A stretch of DNA of 64,000 bases from Xylaria sp. FL1777. Taxonomy: Eukaryota > Ascomycota > Sordariomycetes > Xylariales > Xylariaceae. The position numbers and the translations under genes are program-made. A model generated the notes under the pieces. It did not search any database, was not told the origin of the DNA, and worked only from the letters and a program-made list of their open reading frames with translations. Each line of letters starts with the position of its first letter. The stretch's first letter is position 1. Of this stretch, positions 31,333 through 44,057 are shown piece by piece. Location of the stretch: NCBI GenBank assembly GCA_022578965.1, contig MU400612.1:81030-145029 (forward strand), given 5' to 3'.

Positions 31333-32538
31333 AACGCGTGGTAGAGAAATAAGAGAGCGACGAGCGACTCGGTGCTATCAGGCTGTACGTGTTATGATTA
31401 TGCTACTAGGACTTGGGCATTTGCATCCCTGTTCGGCTCGCGACTGTTGCCCCCCCACCCCCGGTTTTCTCATAAGAATTTTGTGAAGCGAAAATTGTCC
31501 TGCATTGAGGTTATTTAGGAGAATCGATTGGATCATAGCCAAGAAAAGAGTTGGAATTGGAACCGCCAGATAGAAAGGAAATGGCTTGCATAGAGTGATG
31601 GCCTCACCGGCCAGAGGATTGTTCTACCGACGATGGGATACCCAGCTTGTCCAAGAGCGAGCTGAACTCTGCATGTCACGCAGTCACTCTTGTTTCCGAC
31701 GTTGTTCGATATACCTCATAGACCAGCGTTCAGCCAATGCGTGGTTGGACGTCACTCATGATGATGACGATGATGATGATCATAATGTTTTATGATGGCT
31801 TATCAATAGTGGCACGGCGCGCGGGGGATTGTTTTGCTGCTCCTTTTTGCCTTGGATACAATAGATTTGGATATATCTGGCAACAAAGGGTATACTGGAA
31901 TCTCATTATATCGTAGAAATACACCTTGTTGGTTCAACTGTCTTGGCCTCAGTAACACGTCTACCCCAGTGATGCCGACTACTGCCTTTTACCATTGCAT
32001 CATGTACATTCTCAAGTCAAGCGATAATACGCATACAAAGGGAATATTGGAGGTAATTCTGAACGGATAGAATTCATTATATCCATAATTATTAGATGTT
32101 GGTATATTATCGTCTATGTGTTATGTTAGCGACGATCGTTAAGAGGTACCTACTAGATAAATGGGTGGACAGGTGGACAGTAACTGTGCCACATTTGATA
32201 GATAGGTAAGCTCTAGAGTGCTATGTGCCGCAATGCAAGCCACACACCCTTGATAGGTGCACTAGTGCAGTATGACAATACTAGCTGGAATCGCCCCATG
32301 ACCTTAACGTCGCGTTCTACTCTTGATGCTCCCTTCAAACTTCACGGATCAATCAGCACTACAAAGTGTCCCATCTCGGCCAAAGCCGGCATCCCCCTTT
32401 CCATGCTCGACGCTTGTAACCCCTTGAAAGGAATTATTTTGTAGCTCAACCTGTATTTTCACTCGTTCCAACCAGCACCCAACGATCGCGGGCCGCCATA
32501 TCGATTGCCCTGCACGCTTAAGTATCGTTCGCGCGGAG
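31333..32538. other. 1.2-kb spacer, no gene seen
   Basis: It holds a GAT/GAC trinucleotide run near 31758-31782 and the TAF12 promoter. No coding frame is supported. Confidence 0.5.
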
Positions 32539-34709
32539 ATGAACCAACAACCACCGAACCAGTCCCTTCAGGGGCAGCCGCCCATACGGCTGCTCCGTCC
32601 AGAGAACATGCGCACAATACAGTATCTGAATGCCGCCGAGAGGCAACGATACGAAGAAGGCCTCCAGACACTCTGGGCCAAGATCGAGCAGAATCCTCCC
32701 GAGTCGCAGGAGCACCAGATAGCCAAGCAAAAGGTGTCTGAGTTCTCGCGCATGGTGATGAATAAAATAAAGGCCCTCCATACTCGCAACCAGGCAAATG
32801 CACAAGGCCAGGCCAGTTTGGTGGGGGCCCAGCAGCAGGCCAGCCAACAGGCTCAAGCTCAAGCTCAAGCTCAAGCTCAAGCCCAGATCCAGGCTCAGGC
32901 CCAGGCTCAAGCGCAAACTCAAGTTCCAGTCCCCGTAGGGGTAGGGGCAGCACAAAAGCCAACGATCCCCCCTAATCGTCCTCAAGCTACTCCCGTCAGC
33001 AACAATCTTTCGAACCCTGGAACTGCCTCCTCAAACACGCCTACTACCGGCCTCCCAATGGCAGGCCCCGGACAGTCCGTCCCAAGACACATCATGGACC
33101 ATCTCAACAAGCTGCCATGGACGCATCTCTCTATGCCACCTCATCTTACTCCGGAACAAAGCCAGAAATTACTTACCGATACTAAAGCCAAGTATGTCCG
33201 CGCCCTTATGCAGATGGAGCTCACGAGAAATCGAGTTACCAAGGTCGAGGCAGTACTCAAGGATCGGCATGAGAAAGGTATACAGAGCGCTCCAGAAGAA
33301 ATCAAGCGATTCCAAGAACAAATAGTCCAAGATAAAAAAGCTCATGCGGATGCCGATGCATACGTGAAGAATGTGAGAGCTCAGTTCTCAGGGGCCCAAG
33401 TACCTGGGCAGGCCGGTGGCACGCAGGTGCAAAATTCCGTCCAGCCCGGACGGGCTCAGCCCATGCAGCCGGGTAACTCTACCGGAGTAGCGTCAACGCA
33501 TCCAATGCAAGTTCCGACTGCCTCGATAATTACGGCCATGGATGCCGCCAAAACCACTCAGATTGCCGCTGCAAACCGAGATCGAGTTGGTTCTGCGGGA
33601 GGCGCTCAGCAACCGCAGCAACCACAGCAACCACAGACCCAAGCACCACCATCCATTCAACCGCAGGTTCAGACACCGGTCACTCCGTCTACAAGCACAC
33701 CCGGGCAACAGTCGCATGCTGCATCGGCACCACCCCCACCGCAGGTAAAAGTCGAGCCTGGCATCAACACACAACACCCGCCACCCGTTAATACGGCTCT
33801 TACTAGTGCACAGATTCAATCTGCAGGCACGCCAACACAGACGCCCACTCGAGTTCAGACGCCCCAATCTGGCCAGCAAACTACTGGTACAAATGTTCGG
33901 CCACTGACTCATGCAGCCGCAGTGAATCGAGCCAACTCATCATCCAACATTACAGGGCAATCAAGCAATTCATCCGGCAGTATGGCAAACAATTCCAACA
34001 TGACAGGGATGACAGCGCATTCGGGACACAGTCATGCACACCCACAGCCGGCGCAGGCACAGGCGCAAACTTTAACGTCTAAGATGAACATCCCCAAAAC
34101 ACTGCATGAGAAAGCAACCGCGCCTCCACAACCTGTCGCCGTCGGCGGCGGAAACACCCCAGGTCGACCTACCTACGGCGGAGGCAACGGCGCAGGAGGT
34201 GTCATGAACCAACCTGTTATCGCAAAGATGCCTGTCCCCCAATTTGATACCGAAGGCGATCACGTCTTATCCAAGAAGAAGCTTGACGAACTTGTCCGCC
34301 AGGTCTGCGGTGGCGGATCCCCGGGGGCCGATGGCAACTACCTCACACCAGATGTTGAAGAGGTAAGATTTCTCTCTTTTGGTTTCCCTACCGTGTTTAT
34401 CCCCACGTCTTTCTTTGTAATGTTCATGCCCACTCACGATATCGCCGACAGGTCGTTTTGAGCGTAGCCGACAATTTCGTGGATGATGTCTTACACATGG
34501 CTTGCCGGCTAGCTAAAGAGCGAGGCAGTAAGGTCTTGGAGATCCGTGACATTCAGTTGGTCCTTGAGCGCGTCTATAACATTCGCATCCCGGGTTATAC
34601 ATCTGACGAGCTCCGTACCGTTCGTAAGGTACAGCCATCTCCCAACTGGATCGCCAAGATGAGCGCTATTCAGGCGGCCAAAGTCACATCTGGAAAGGAT
34701 GATAAGTAG
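32539..34709 (+). CDS. taf12: TFIID/SAGA subunit TAF12
   Basis: Histone-fold subunit shared by TFIID and SAGA; pairs with TAF4 in TFIID and Ada1 in SAGA. Exons are 32539-34362 and 34452-34709, with an 89-nt intron inside the histone fold and 693 residues in total. The N-terminal region ([20 protein letters not shown]) is the conserved fungal TAF12 helix. A (Gln-Ala)n stretch encoded at about 32848-32920 and long Gln/Pro/Thr-rich regions follow. The histone fold is near the end: [17 protein letters not shown], then after the junction [20 protein letters not shown], and [20 protein letters not shown]. It stops at TAG 34707-34709, but the same frame stays open and coding-like for 47 more codons to 34853, so the annotated end may not be the only one. 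Confidence 0.94.
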
Positions 34710-36744
34710 GAATCAAATCGTCCTGCCAATGCGAACAATGGCAAGGGGAAGCGACGCCGATCGTCAGCTGCTGGAACTGCTGCACGACTGGGTACGGATG
34801 ATGTTGCATCCACCACTACGCCTGCCTCTGCTGCAAGTGGTAGTAGGCAGTAGAGTAGAAGAATGGTGGGAAACTGCAGGCACAGCAGTTTCGAAGAGCC
34901 AGAAGCCTAAGCTTAGAAACACTCGACTATGGTAGGTTAATTGTATCGGCAAGCTCAACTCGGATAAGGGCATTGCAATGAACCATGATTCTAATTTCCC
35001 TTCTCTCCCCACACAAACAAGGGCGAGGTTTAGAGGAGAAAGGCGTTCGGTGTCTAGAGTATAGATGTTCTCATGGGGCTGGTAGGAAATTTCGGACATC
35101 AATGGACAGGTCTCGGCGTTGGGGTGTCTAATGCTGAATTAACGATACCAGTTCATGCCAGACACGCAGTAATGGAACCAATATACTTTTACGCATTTTC
35201 ATCTACGCCATTTATCAACCATCAAATCCAAATCGGGTTGTACACAAATTGACATGCTTAATTAAGCTGTAAGTGAAGCTATAAACCCAGATCCATAGGT
35301 CTACGTACAAGAGGACTTAGAGTTAAGACGATAAGTAGCATAGTTGAAAAATATAGGTATGGTGATAATGCATATTGTATGCAGCCTTTCCGTTGTGAAT
35401 TATCTAAGAGAAAACAAATGACTCGGAATGAGGGACCAGATCTTAAATCAGAGAGTTCTGGTGTGCTGTCCCGTGTACCTACATGTAGGCGTACCAGTAC
35501 CTAGTAAGCTATCTATAGCTCTATCTACCGGGTAGCTGGCATTAGCGGAGGCAAAATAAGTACGCTAAGACAAGGCACCAACTCGACAACGTCACCAAAT
35601 TCTATTCCCACCTGCAAGTAGATGTGTACATGCGACACCCCTGCTTGGACCCCAGAGCACATGCGAACGGTTAGGTAGAGTTGTCTTTTAAGTCTTGATG
35701 AAATAAATGATTGTTTTGTAAGTCGAGATTTGTGTATAGTTATTGTTGATCTATATAAGAAGGTATTAAGATGCTACAAAAGCATGACTACCTACCTACC
35801 TACCTACATATAGACATACCTATTCGGCTCATCCATTAAAGTTTCTATCCACGAGTACCTACAGGTACCCAGCATGTAATGTATGCCTATCAGTTATACT
35901 GGTAAGTATCTCGCAGGTACACTATACATGGCTGATATACTGAACGATTACAGGCAGTACCTAACGACAGTCAGTGGGTCGGCAGCAGCCCATCGAAGCT
36001 AGCGCGTGTTTAATCACCACCGGCTCACCACACCTACGCAAAAAGACACGGCTGGACGTCCATGGAAAGAAGGAGGAAGGTAGGTAGGTAAGTACATGTA
36101 TCTAAACGCCGGGAATTGTCTGGTAAGATCCAAGTACATTGTACGCCCAGTTACCAGTGAAGGTACCTCGTCCCCTTCGGGCCCTTCGACTGGCTGTTCT
36201 CCTCAGCGCGTTTGCATCACCTGGACAAATCGACATCCGTTGTCATCTGTCGGTTCGCTGGGCTGTCCATCAATCAACCTCCATCCACTATCTTAGCACC
36301 AGCACAGCACAGCAGCCACGACCACCGCATCATCACCATCATCATCAACCCAGCCCTACCTCTCCCACTCCCACTCCTTCTCCTCGTCCTTATCAATCTC
36401 CATCTGCATCAGTCCACCTCCACCGGCCTCTGCCAGCCCCAGCGATCGCTCTTTTCTTCCCACTGCCCTGTGCATCGAGGCATTACCCACCACTCCCGCT
36501 GCCTTCTCGCCTTCGTCGTATTTCAGATTCGTCATCTGATTTGCTTTTCCCGCCATCGTCAGTGAACGAGAGCGGCCACCTCACCCGGCTTGAACGCAGC
36601 CCGCTTTGCGAAGCCGCCTCCTCATTGGCAACTATTCATCCGGTCACCACTCCCACCACCGAAACTATAGAGCGAGCCGGACGCTGATTGCCATTGCATC
36701 TCTCTATCCCCCTCTCTCCCAATTCTCCCCTCTACACAGCCGAT
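34710..36744. other. Spacer: TAF12 post-stop frame, then the Rpn3 promoter/leader
   Basis: 34710-34850 is an in-frame, coding-like continuation of TAF12 after its TAG. The rest is AT-rich with GTAGGTA/ACCTACC runs (35790-35815, 36075-36090). A pyrimidine-rich stretch at about 36290-36740, probably the Rpn3 5' leader, contains long non-coding frames. Confidence 0.5.
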
Positions 36745-38642
36745 ATGCCAGGGAAAACGCCCCATTCAAATGGCAAAGAGCCTGTCGAAAACGGTGTCCG
36801 CAACAATAACAACGATGTTGACATGACCGACGAGAAGTCTTCGATGAAGAGCAAGGGCAAGAAGAACGTCAAGGAAGGCGAGGATATGACAGTTGTTGTT
36901 CCACTCTCCAAAGCCACAAAGCAATCATCGCAGCCGCCGCCTGCTGACGCCGAGGGAGACATTGCCATGGACGACCCGGATAAGGTCCAGGAGCCTGAGG
37001 TCAAAGTCGACCCTGTCACACAGGCTATTACGGGTAGGTCACACTCTATATCGACTCGTCCTGAGGCTTGAGTTGTCGTCAACCCATATTTACCATATCA
37101 TAGATATCAAGAGCAATTTTGCCCTTCTCGATCGTGCCGTAGCTTTGTTTGATTCCAGATTCACATTGCGCGCTTTGCGGTCCATCTCATCCCTTCGCAA
37201 ACGCCTCACTCCCGACATTATCTCTCAGGTGATCGCCGAGACCTTCCCTCCCACGAGCGCATCCGCTACTGTGGCTAAACAGCTTCTTGCTGCCGTTGGT
37301 AAGGGCGATGTGCCCCTGGGACGGCAACCTAGTGCGGATATAGAGATTGATAGCGATCCAAAGACCCCTAAGAACGGTATTAAGAAGGAAAACAAGGATA
37401 TCATCCCCGAAATCGATATCTTCCTAGCTATTCTCATCCAAGTTCATCTATTTGATTCCAAGCAATTTCAATCGGGCGCCGAGTTTTCCAAGTCTCTAGC
37501 TGACCGTATACACTTTCTCAACCGACGGACGCTAGATTCACTATCTGCAAAGGCATATTTCTACTACTCACTATTCTGTGAACAACTTGCTCCACTTCCC
37601 CCGTCGCCTAGGTCTCCCATCGTTGCGATTCGACCAACTTTGTTAACCGCGCTTCGGACGGCCGTGTTGCGCAAGGATATCGACACGCAGGCTTCGGTTA
37701 TTGTCCTACTGCTCCGAAACCATCTCCTGACTTCCCACATCTCGCAAGCTGATCTCCTTGTGTCGCACACGCAGTTCCCCGAGAATGCCGCCAATACCCA
37801 GGTTGCGCGCTTCTTATACTACCTTGGTCGTATTCGAGCGATCCAGCTACGATACACAGAGGCCCACGAGCATTTGACTGCGGCGACTCGTAAATCTCCA
37901 GCAAGCAACTGCGCCCTTGGCTTCGCACAAACAGCGACGAAGCTCTTGCTCGTGGTTGAGCTTCTCATGGGCGACATTCCTGAGCGTGCAACCTTCCGTG
38001 CTTCTAACATGGAGCAGGCGCTACGGCCGTACTTCTTGCTGGTCCAAGCCGTGCGGGTAGGGAATCTAGAGGACTTTGAAACTACCATCGCCGATCACGC
38101 CGACACATTCCGCCGCGACGGCACCTACTCTCTTATCCTCCGCCTACGCCAGAACGTCATCAAGACGGGTATCCGGATGATGAGTTTGAGTTACAGCCGG
38201 ATTTCGCTGCGAGACATATGCATTCGGCTGCATCTAGGTAGCGAAGAGAGCGCCGAATACATAGTGGCCAAGGCGATCCGCGACGGAGTGATCGAAGCGA
38301 CACTGGATCGGGAGCACGGCTTCATGAAGAGTAAAGAGGTCGGTGATGTGTATGCCACGCGGGAACCCGGAGAGGCATTCCATGATCGTATCAGAGCCTG
38401 CCTCGGTCTTCACGACGAAAGTGTCAAGGTATGCTCCGGTCATCGTTTCGTTTTCTGCATGGTCGGGGCTATTCGCTAACATGATTTTCTCTTAACAGGC
38501 TATGCGTTTCCCCATGAACCAGCACCGACTAGAGCTGAAGAACGCCCAAGAGGCTCGTGAACGCGAACGAGAGATGGCCAAGGAGATACAAGAGGGCGAC
38601 TTGGACGAAGATGATCTTGGCGGCGATTTTGAGGGCATGTAA
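36745..38642 (+). CDS. rpn3: 26S proteasome regulatory subunit Rpn3 (PSMD3)
   Basis: PCI-domain subunit of the proteasome lid, which deubiquitinates and feeds substrates. Exons are 36745-37033, 37104-38428 and 38499-38642 (585 residues); both introns (70 nt each) are in phase. The first about 95 residues are a disordered, Lys/Asp-rich extension. The conserved body starts at DIKSNFALLDRAVALFDSRF and runs through helical repeats (ALRSISSLRKRL, TQVARFLYYLGRIRAIQLRY, ATKLLLVVELLMGDIPERAT). The PCI domain has YSRISLRDICIRLHLGSEES and AEYIVAKAIRDGVIEATLD. The C-terminus AMRFPMNQHRLELKNAQEAR and the acidic DLDEDDLGGDFEGM match Rpn3. The start was chosen because the upstream in-frame ATG (36688) lies in the pyrimidine-rich leader. 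Confidence 0.95.
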
Positions 38643-39407
38643 AGTATAGGAGCCTGTGTATTATGGAATCTGTAGGGGTTTAACGTGGCCCTGCCTCTCG
38701 CGTGCTCCAGGGCCGTACTGCATAGGATGTACGGTGGGCCTGGGGCTACCAGAGGGACTGCCGTAGTTGACGAGTGGAATTAAAGGTCAGGCTGTAAACA
38801 ATGCAACCAGCCAAGCACAAATATCATTGGCCACCCTTGTACTAGATACTACAAATACTCTTTTTTTGTCCCAGCAAAGAGGGTGCGGTACGATGCGAGT
38901 GCGAGTCATCTGGCAACGTTTAATACTTCCATCTTTGCTAGGTAGGCATATGCTACACATGCTGGTCATATCGCGGCTATTATGAATAGAACTGTTTCCC
39001 TTCACTTTTAAAAAAGAGTCTTGAAATGGTCGCAAAATCTATAGACGTTTCTAAGCAGCTTCTAATTCTACTTCCCTCTCCTGTTGGTGTTGAGTATTAG
39101 TGGGATTTCCTGGGTAATGAGCGCTTGATATATGTTGATAATACATGCGAAAGTGATCTTTAGAGGTGTCACGTGCAAATCAAATACAGACTTTAGTATA
39201 GTTACTTAGGTAGGTAGTTAGTTATGTACTTACCTTCTAGATAGTAAGTAGTTACGTAAGCAGAGCGACAGCGAACCCATTTAAAGTTGAATACCAGATA
39301 ATATGGGATGACTGATGACTGTTGTATTTTTAAGAGGTCCTGTGTCACGTACAACTCCGAACACTAACTTACCATGCGCTCGCACCCGTAGAAGTTCACT
39401 CGATAGT
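38643..39407. other. Spacer, presumed promoter of the MYST gene
   Basis: AT-rich with a TAGGTAGGTAGTTAG run near 39206-39222; no gene is seen. An in-frame upstream ATG at 39315 would lengthen the MYST protein by 31 residues but looks non-conserved. Confidence 0.5.
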
Positions 39408-41580
39408 ATGGCGCCTCAGAAGCGCAAACATCCGCACGATGCCGGCACCGAACATTCCATGGCCGATGCACCTCCGCGTCGATCGACTCGCCAACATCCG
39501 GGAGCCGGTGTAGAGCCAGAACATCAACCAGTGAGGGGCCGAATACGCGCCAATGCCATCGAGAAGTCACCTGAGCAAGAAGTGGCACGCCCCGCCTCCC
39601 GGGGAAGGAAAGCCAGCGTGTCAAAGCAGAAAGCCGCAGCACCTCGCGACTCGGCTGTAGCAACGGCCATCTCGACCAGAACAACCAGGCATAGCAGAGC
39701 CACAGCTGGGCCCGGACTTGGAGCTGAGGCAGCAGCAGAAGCAGCAGCAGAAGCAGCACCCGTGTCGTCCCTGTCGCCCGTGTCCAAGGAGAATGTCCGA
39801 CCGCCGACGCCGCCACGCGACGGCGAGAGACGCGTAGCCCAAGCCCCGTCCAGCACCCCGTCCAAGCAGTCCCGTCACCACCTTCGCACACACGCCCGCT
39901 CCCGCTCCCCGCCGCAACCTAGGCCCGGACGGCGATCTTCGACTTCGCAGTCGGGTACATTTGTTCCGAGGCCTTCACATCGACCACAGCACTCTCTGCC
40001 GGCAGCTACGAATCCAGGTCCAGCACCAGCAACCACAGCCACGGCTGCGGTCACCACGCCGAAGCGTACCCCTTCGAACAAGACCAAGATCACTAAACCC
40101 CCGGGGACCCCTCGCTCCGACCGCAACATTGATACGATCGTATTTGGCCGCACTTGCTTCAAGGCGTGGTACCCGTCATACTATGGAAAGGAGGTCCTTG
40201 GCGATGTCTCCGCCAACGTGGGAGGCGGCAACGCAAAGATGGGCGGCGGGAAGCGCGATCCTCCTATGCTCGACCGACTATATATCTGCCCTTGCTGTTT
40301 CAAGTACTCGAAAGAGATGGTGCCATGGTGGAAGCATGTGGAGTACTGTGAAAAGAAGGCATTCGTCCCTGGAACCAAGATATACACACACCCGCGTCAC
40401 TCCAAACAAGTGAGGATGCCGCATACAGGCTCAGCAGAAGCAAGTCCCACAGCAACGGCAAGCGGCAAAGGAAAGACTAAAAGCGACGGAAGTGACCAGT
40501 CGGCTGAGGCGACCGTCGGCGAGGGGGAGTGGAGTGTCTGGGAAGTGGACGGCGAGAAAGACGGTGTAGGTTGATGCGCTCTTCACATAACATTAACCCC
40601 GAAAGCTAACGAGAATTGCAAACTAGCTGTTCTGCCAGAATCTCTCCCTGTTCGCGAAGCTCTTCCTGGATAACAAATCGGTGTTCTTCGACGTCACGGG
40701 ATTTAATTACTTTCTCCTGGTCTATACACCTCCGCTACCCGAAGTACACCCAGCATCTTCAACACAAACCGATTCGGCTCCCGAGTCACTTTCCAATTCC
40801 CAAAATTCCGCACCTATTTCATCGATCCTGCCGGTCGACGCCTCCACTTCCCTGTCACCGCGCCCTAGACCGCAAATCGTCGGCTTTTTCTCGAAAGAGC
40901 AGATGTCTTGGGATAATAATAATTTAGCTTGCATTCTGGTCTTCCCGCCATGGCAACGCAAAGGCCTGGGCGCCTTGCTTATGGGTGTTTCTTATGAGAT
41001 CTCGCGACGCGAGGGTGTCTTGGGTGGACCCGAAAAACCCATATCAGAGCTAGGACGCAGGGGATATAAGCGATTCTGGGCCGGCGAGATTACTCGGTGG
41101 ATTCTCGAGCTGGATATACCGACTCGGTCTACGGAGTCTACAGAGTCTACTCCCACTACTAGACATACGAGAAGAGAAAGAGAGAAGGAGAAAGAAAAAG
41201 ACCGAGGGGCAGACAAGATCAAAGGACATGAGGGCCTTATCGTTGATGTAGAGCAGTGCTCCCGAGACACCTGGATTGTCCCTGAAGACTGCCTCGCCGT
41301 GCTCCGGGAGATGGGCGTTGTCGAGGTGGCCGGACTCGGACCACCCAGAGGTGAGCGAGACAACGGCGGAGACGGGAGTGCGGATACAAATACACATGGG
41401 AAGGAGAAGGAAGAAAAAGAGTCAAAACTACCCCTCGTCCCTAGAGTTAGAATCGATAAGGCGGCCGTCCGCAACTGGGCACGCGAGAATAGGATTGACC
41501 TCGCCAGGGCCTGCGATCCTGATGGGTTTGTGGAAGGATATGCTATAAAACAAGTCAAAGATAACAATGATGAAGAATGA
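39408..41580 (+). CDS. MYST histone acetyltransferase, SAS2 type
   Basis: Acetyl-CoA-dependent histone lysine acetyltransferase. Exons are 39408-40565 and 40627-41580, with a 61-nt phase-0 intron (GTAGGT...ACTAG) and 703 residues. The N-terminal 230 residues are basic, Arg/Ala/Pro-rich and disordered. The MYST domain starts at IDTIVFGRTCFKAWYPSYY, then the C2HC zinc finger (YICPCCFKYSKEMVPWWKH, VEYC). After the junction comes LFAKLFLDNKSVFFDVTGFN-YFLLVY. The core is LACILVFPPWQRKGLGALL (catalytic Cys and the acetyl-CoA loop Q-R-K-G-L-G), followed by EISRREGVLGGPEKPISELG. No chromodomain/Tudor-knot precedes it, so Esa1 is unlikely; SAS2 is the best match. Two low-complexity insertions interrupt the domain: about 50 residues before IVGFFSKEQMSWD, and a Lys/Glu-rich one later. 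Confidence 0.9.
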
Positions 41581-42600
41581 AGGATGAAATCACGTTCTTG
41601 GAGGTCTTCCTGCCCACGCGGTAGCGAGCGTTGCTCGTATGTTTTAGAATCTAATAGGTACGATATGGATGGAAAGCGAGGCGTCTTGGAACGTGCATCG
41701 TGGGCTGATGTCACAGAAGATGGCGTGGCCTGCAATTTACAACAATTTTGCCAGTTACCAAACTTACACGATTGATCTTGTTTGACTATTGCTATATCTC
41801 ATCACAGGTCTTGTCACGCCACTCGGATCCGAGGTCTCGCAACAGCTGGACAAAGAACCTCGAGAGGAAGAGTTACAGTGTAAACGTGTAGTGAATTGGA
41901 GTATATTGCCCAGCACCACTCCACTACTTAGATACATGGTCTATTCCCACGTCAAGTACGAGAACAATACAATCCGTTCGCAGGGGGAATAGATGCCGTG
42001 AGCGGGGAGCCCCCGCATTCCATGTGCCGCTCTTCCCATCCATCTCCATCTATACCTCCATCTATTAAGTGTACTCACCGAGGTATATGGCGTCTGGAGA
42101 TATATATCGTGGCAGGATCTGCGTTACATCGTAGCACATGGCACAGCAGACAAGCAGGCAGGTAGGCCTACCGAGAATCACTTGGGGTGCGCTTGAAGCT
42201 CTAGCCTGTTAATAGAGAATATATACCTAAGTAGCAAGACTATAAGTACTAAGGAATTACTTATCCATATCTATTAATACCTAGGCCAGTTGGTGACTAT
42301 GTATACTAGTTGAGAATAACTTACCTCTTGCCTACTAACTTTACTTACTGGCTTTCTACTCGATATAACGACCCGATACACGCACCTCTCGCTCTCGGGC
42401 CGCCGCATATATAACTCACCTAAAGTAAAGGTATTTTTATCTACCTACTCTACCTGCCTACCTACCCCAAATCTCCTCTTTGCTTTCAAATCTCAATCTC
42501 ATAATCCCAAACTCTTCTCTCGACAATCTTGCTTCCACTTAGTTAACGGGAAAAAGAAAAAAAAGGAAAGGAAAGAAAGGAAGAAAGACAAAAAGACGAA
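41581..42600. other. 1-kb spacer upstream of the SDR gene
   Basis: No gene is seen. It ends in a pyrimidine-rich run and then an A/G-rich leader (42549-42600) directly before the ATG. Confidence 0.5.
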
Positions 42601-44057
42601 ATGACGCCCGGCCGTAGCGTGATCGTGACAGGGGGCGCAAGCGGCCTAGGCAAGATCATGAGCGGCTACTTCGCGGCGCGGGGCGACGCCGTCACGATCC
42701 TGGACATCAACGCTGCGGATGGGGTCGCCGTGGCGGCGGAACTCGACGCTGTAGCCCAGGCCCAAGCCGTAAGTGACGCCGGCACGAAGGCGAACGGTAG
42801 CAGTGATGGTGATGCTGGTGGTGGTAATAGTGGTGGTAGTAGTAGAGGAGGAGGAGGAGGGGGAGGGGGAGGGGGAGGGGAAGGGGGAGTGAGGTTCGAG
42901 AAATGCGACGTCACGTCGTGGACCGAGCAGAAGGCGTCTTTCAAGGCCGTGTATGAGCGCCTCGGGCGCGTCGACGTCGTCGTCGCTAATGCTGGGATCT
43001 CTGAGGGCGGACGCAGCTGGGTTGTGCCGGCGAGGGAGAGGGAGGGGAACGGGCTTTTGGACGAGCCTGAAGAGCCTGGGTTGAAGGTTCTTGATGTGAA
43101 TCTTACTGGGGTTGTATACTGTATGCAGTCCGTTTTCTCTTTTCCTTTTTCTCTTCTTCTTTCCTCCCACTCCCTTCTCTCTCTCCGTCTCTGCCTCTCG
43201 TTCTTTTTCATCTTATACTTCCTGAGAAAAAGAGTAAAGAAACGCCGGGGAAAGGGGCCTCTAGGTATTACTCTTGAATCTATGGAGTTCGTCATCATTT
43301 GAAAGAAACACCCGAATTTAAAATCTGCCTAATCACTACAACCAATCAGTCAGTCAGTCAGTCGGTCGGTCCGTAAACTAACCAAGACATGAAACCCCTC
43401 CCCTCACAGCCGTGAAACTGGCACTGCACTACATGCAACGCAACACGCCAGACGCGGCGACGGGGTCCCGCGGCTCCATAATCTGCACGGCGTCCAACGT
43501 AGGCCTGTACCCGTTCCCGCCGGCACCGCTATACGCGGCATCGAAACACGCCGTCGTGGGCCTCGTGCGCTCGCTCGGCCCCGTCTACGGGCTGCCTCAC
43601 ATCGGCATCAGGATCAACGCGCTAGCACCAGCCGTATTAGGTGCGTTTCATTGCTTTCCTTTCCCGTTTCACTGTGTTTTGTCACCCTGCGTAGGAGAGA
43701 GTTCTTAAGGGGGAAGGGGAAGGGGAAGAGGGCGGGGAGTGGGCGAGGAGTGGGCACCAGATAACGTACCCCCTTTTTTCCCCCTCTTCTCTCTTGCGGT
43801 ACTGGCTAATTGGGCGAGGGAAAAATGAAATAGAAACGAACATAGCAGGCACAGACGCCCTCTTCGACAACATGGTCATCACGCCGCCGGAGACTTTGAT
43901 TGCGGGCGTGGAGAAGCTCATAGACGATGCGTCGCTCAATGGCCAGGTGGCGGAGATCCACGGCCCGAGCGTCACGTTACGTCCGCCGCATGACGTCGTC
44001 GACGAGGACTCGCGGCGTAATTTGCAGGAGTTTTCTCGGTTCGGTTACGGGCAGTGA
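42601..44057 (+). CDS. Short-chain dehydrogenase with a polyglycine insertion
   Basis: NAD-dependent SDR, nearest to fungal 15-hydroxyprostaglandin-dehydrogenase-like enzymes; true substrate unknown. Exons are 42601-43120, 43410-43640 and 43849-44057 (319 residues). Introns are 289 and 208 nt, long for this window, but all phases fit. The first intron contains a (CAGT)n run near 43345. Motifs are TGGASGLG (10-17), the strand AVTILDINAAD, DVVVANAGISE, IICTASNVGLYPF (catalytic Ser) and YAASKHAVVG (catalytic Tyr and Lys). An inserted stretch of about 40 residues, ending in an eleven-Gly run, sits between the second beta strand and the KCDVTSW strand that contacts the cofactor. The C-terminus has GTDALFDNM and ends FSRFGYGQ. 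Confidence 0.9.

Noticed and set aside
32459..32985. Minus-strand frames with Leu/Glu or Leu/Ser repeats
   Set aside because: Antisense of the TAF12 Gln-Ala repeat; artefact of simple sequence.
36139..36687. 182-codon Pro/His/Ser frame upstream of Rpn3
   Set aside because: It is produced by the pyrimidine-rich leader; a second frame (36212-36565) is just as open and neither has domain features.
39364..40162. Several minus-strand frames of 95-175 codons
   Set aside because: Shadows of the GC-rich SAS2 N-terminal coding region.
40992..41735. 247-codon minus-strand Ser/Arg-rich frame
   Set aside because: Antisense of the MYST domain, which has clear catalytic motifs on the plus strand.
42646..43298. 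Minus-strand frames with poly-Pro or poly-Ser/Thr
   Set aside because: Antisense of the polyglycine insert in the SDR gene.
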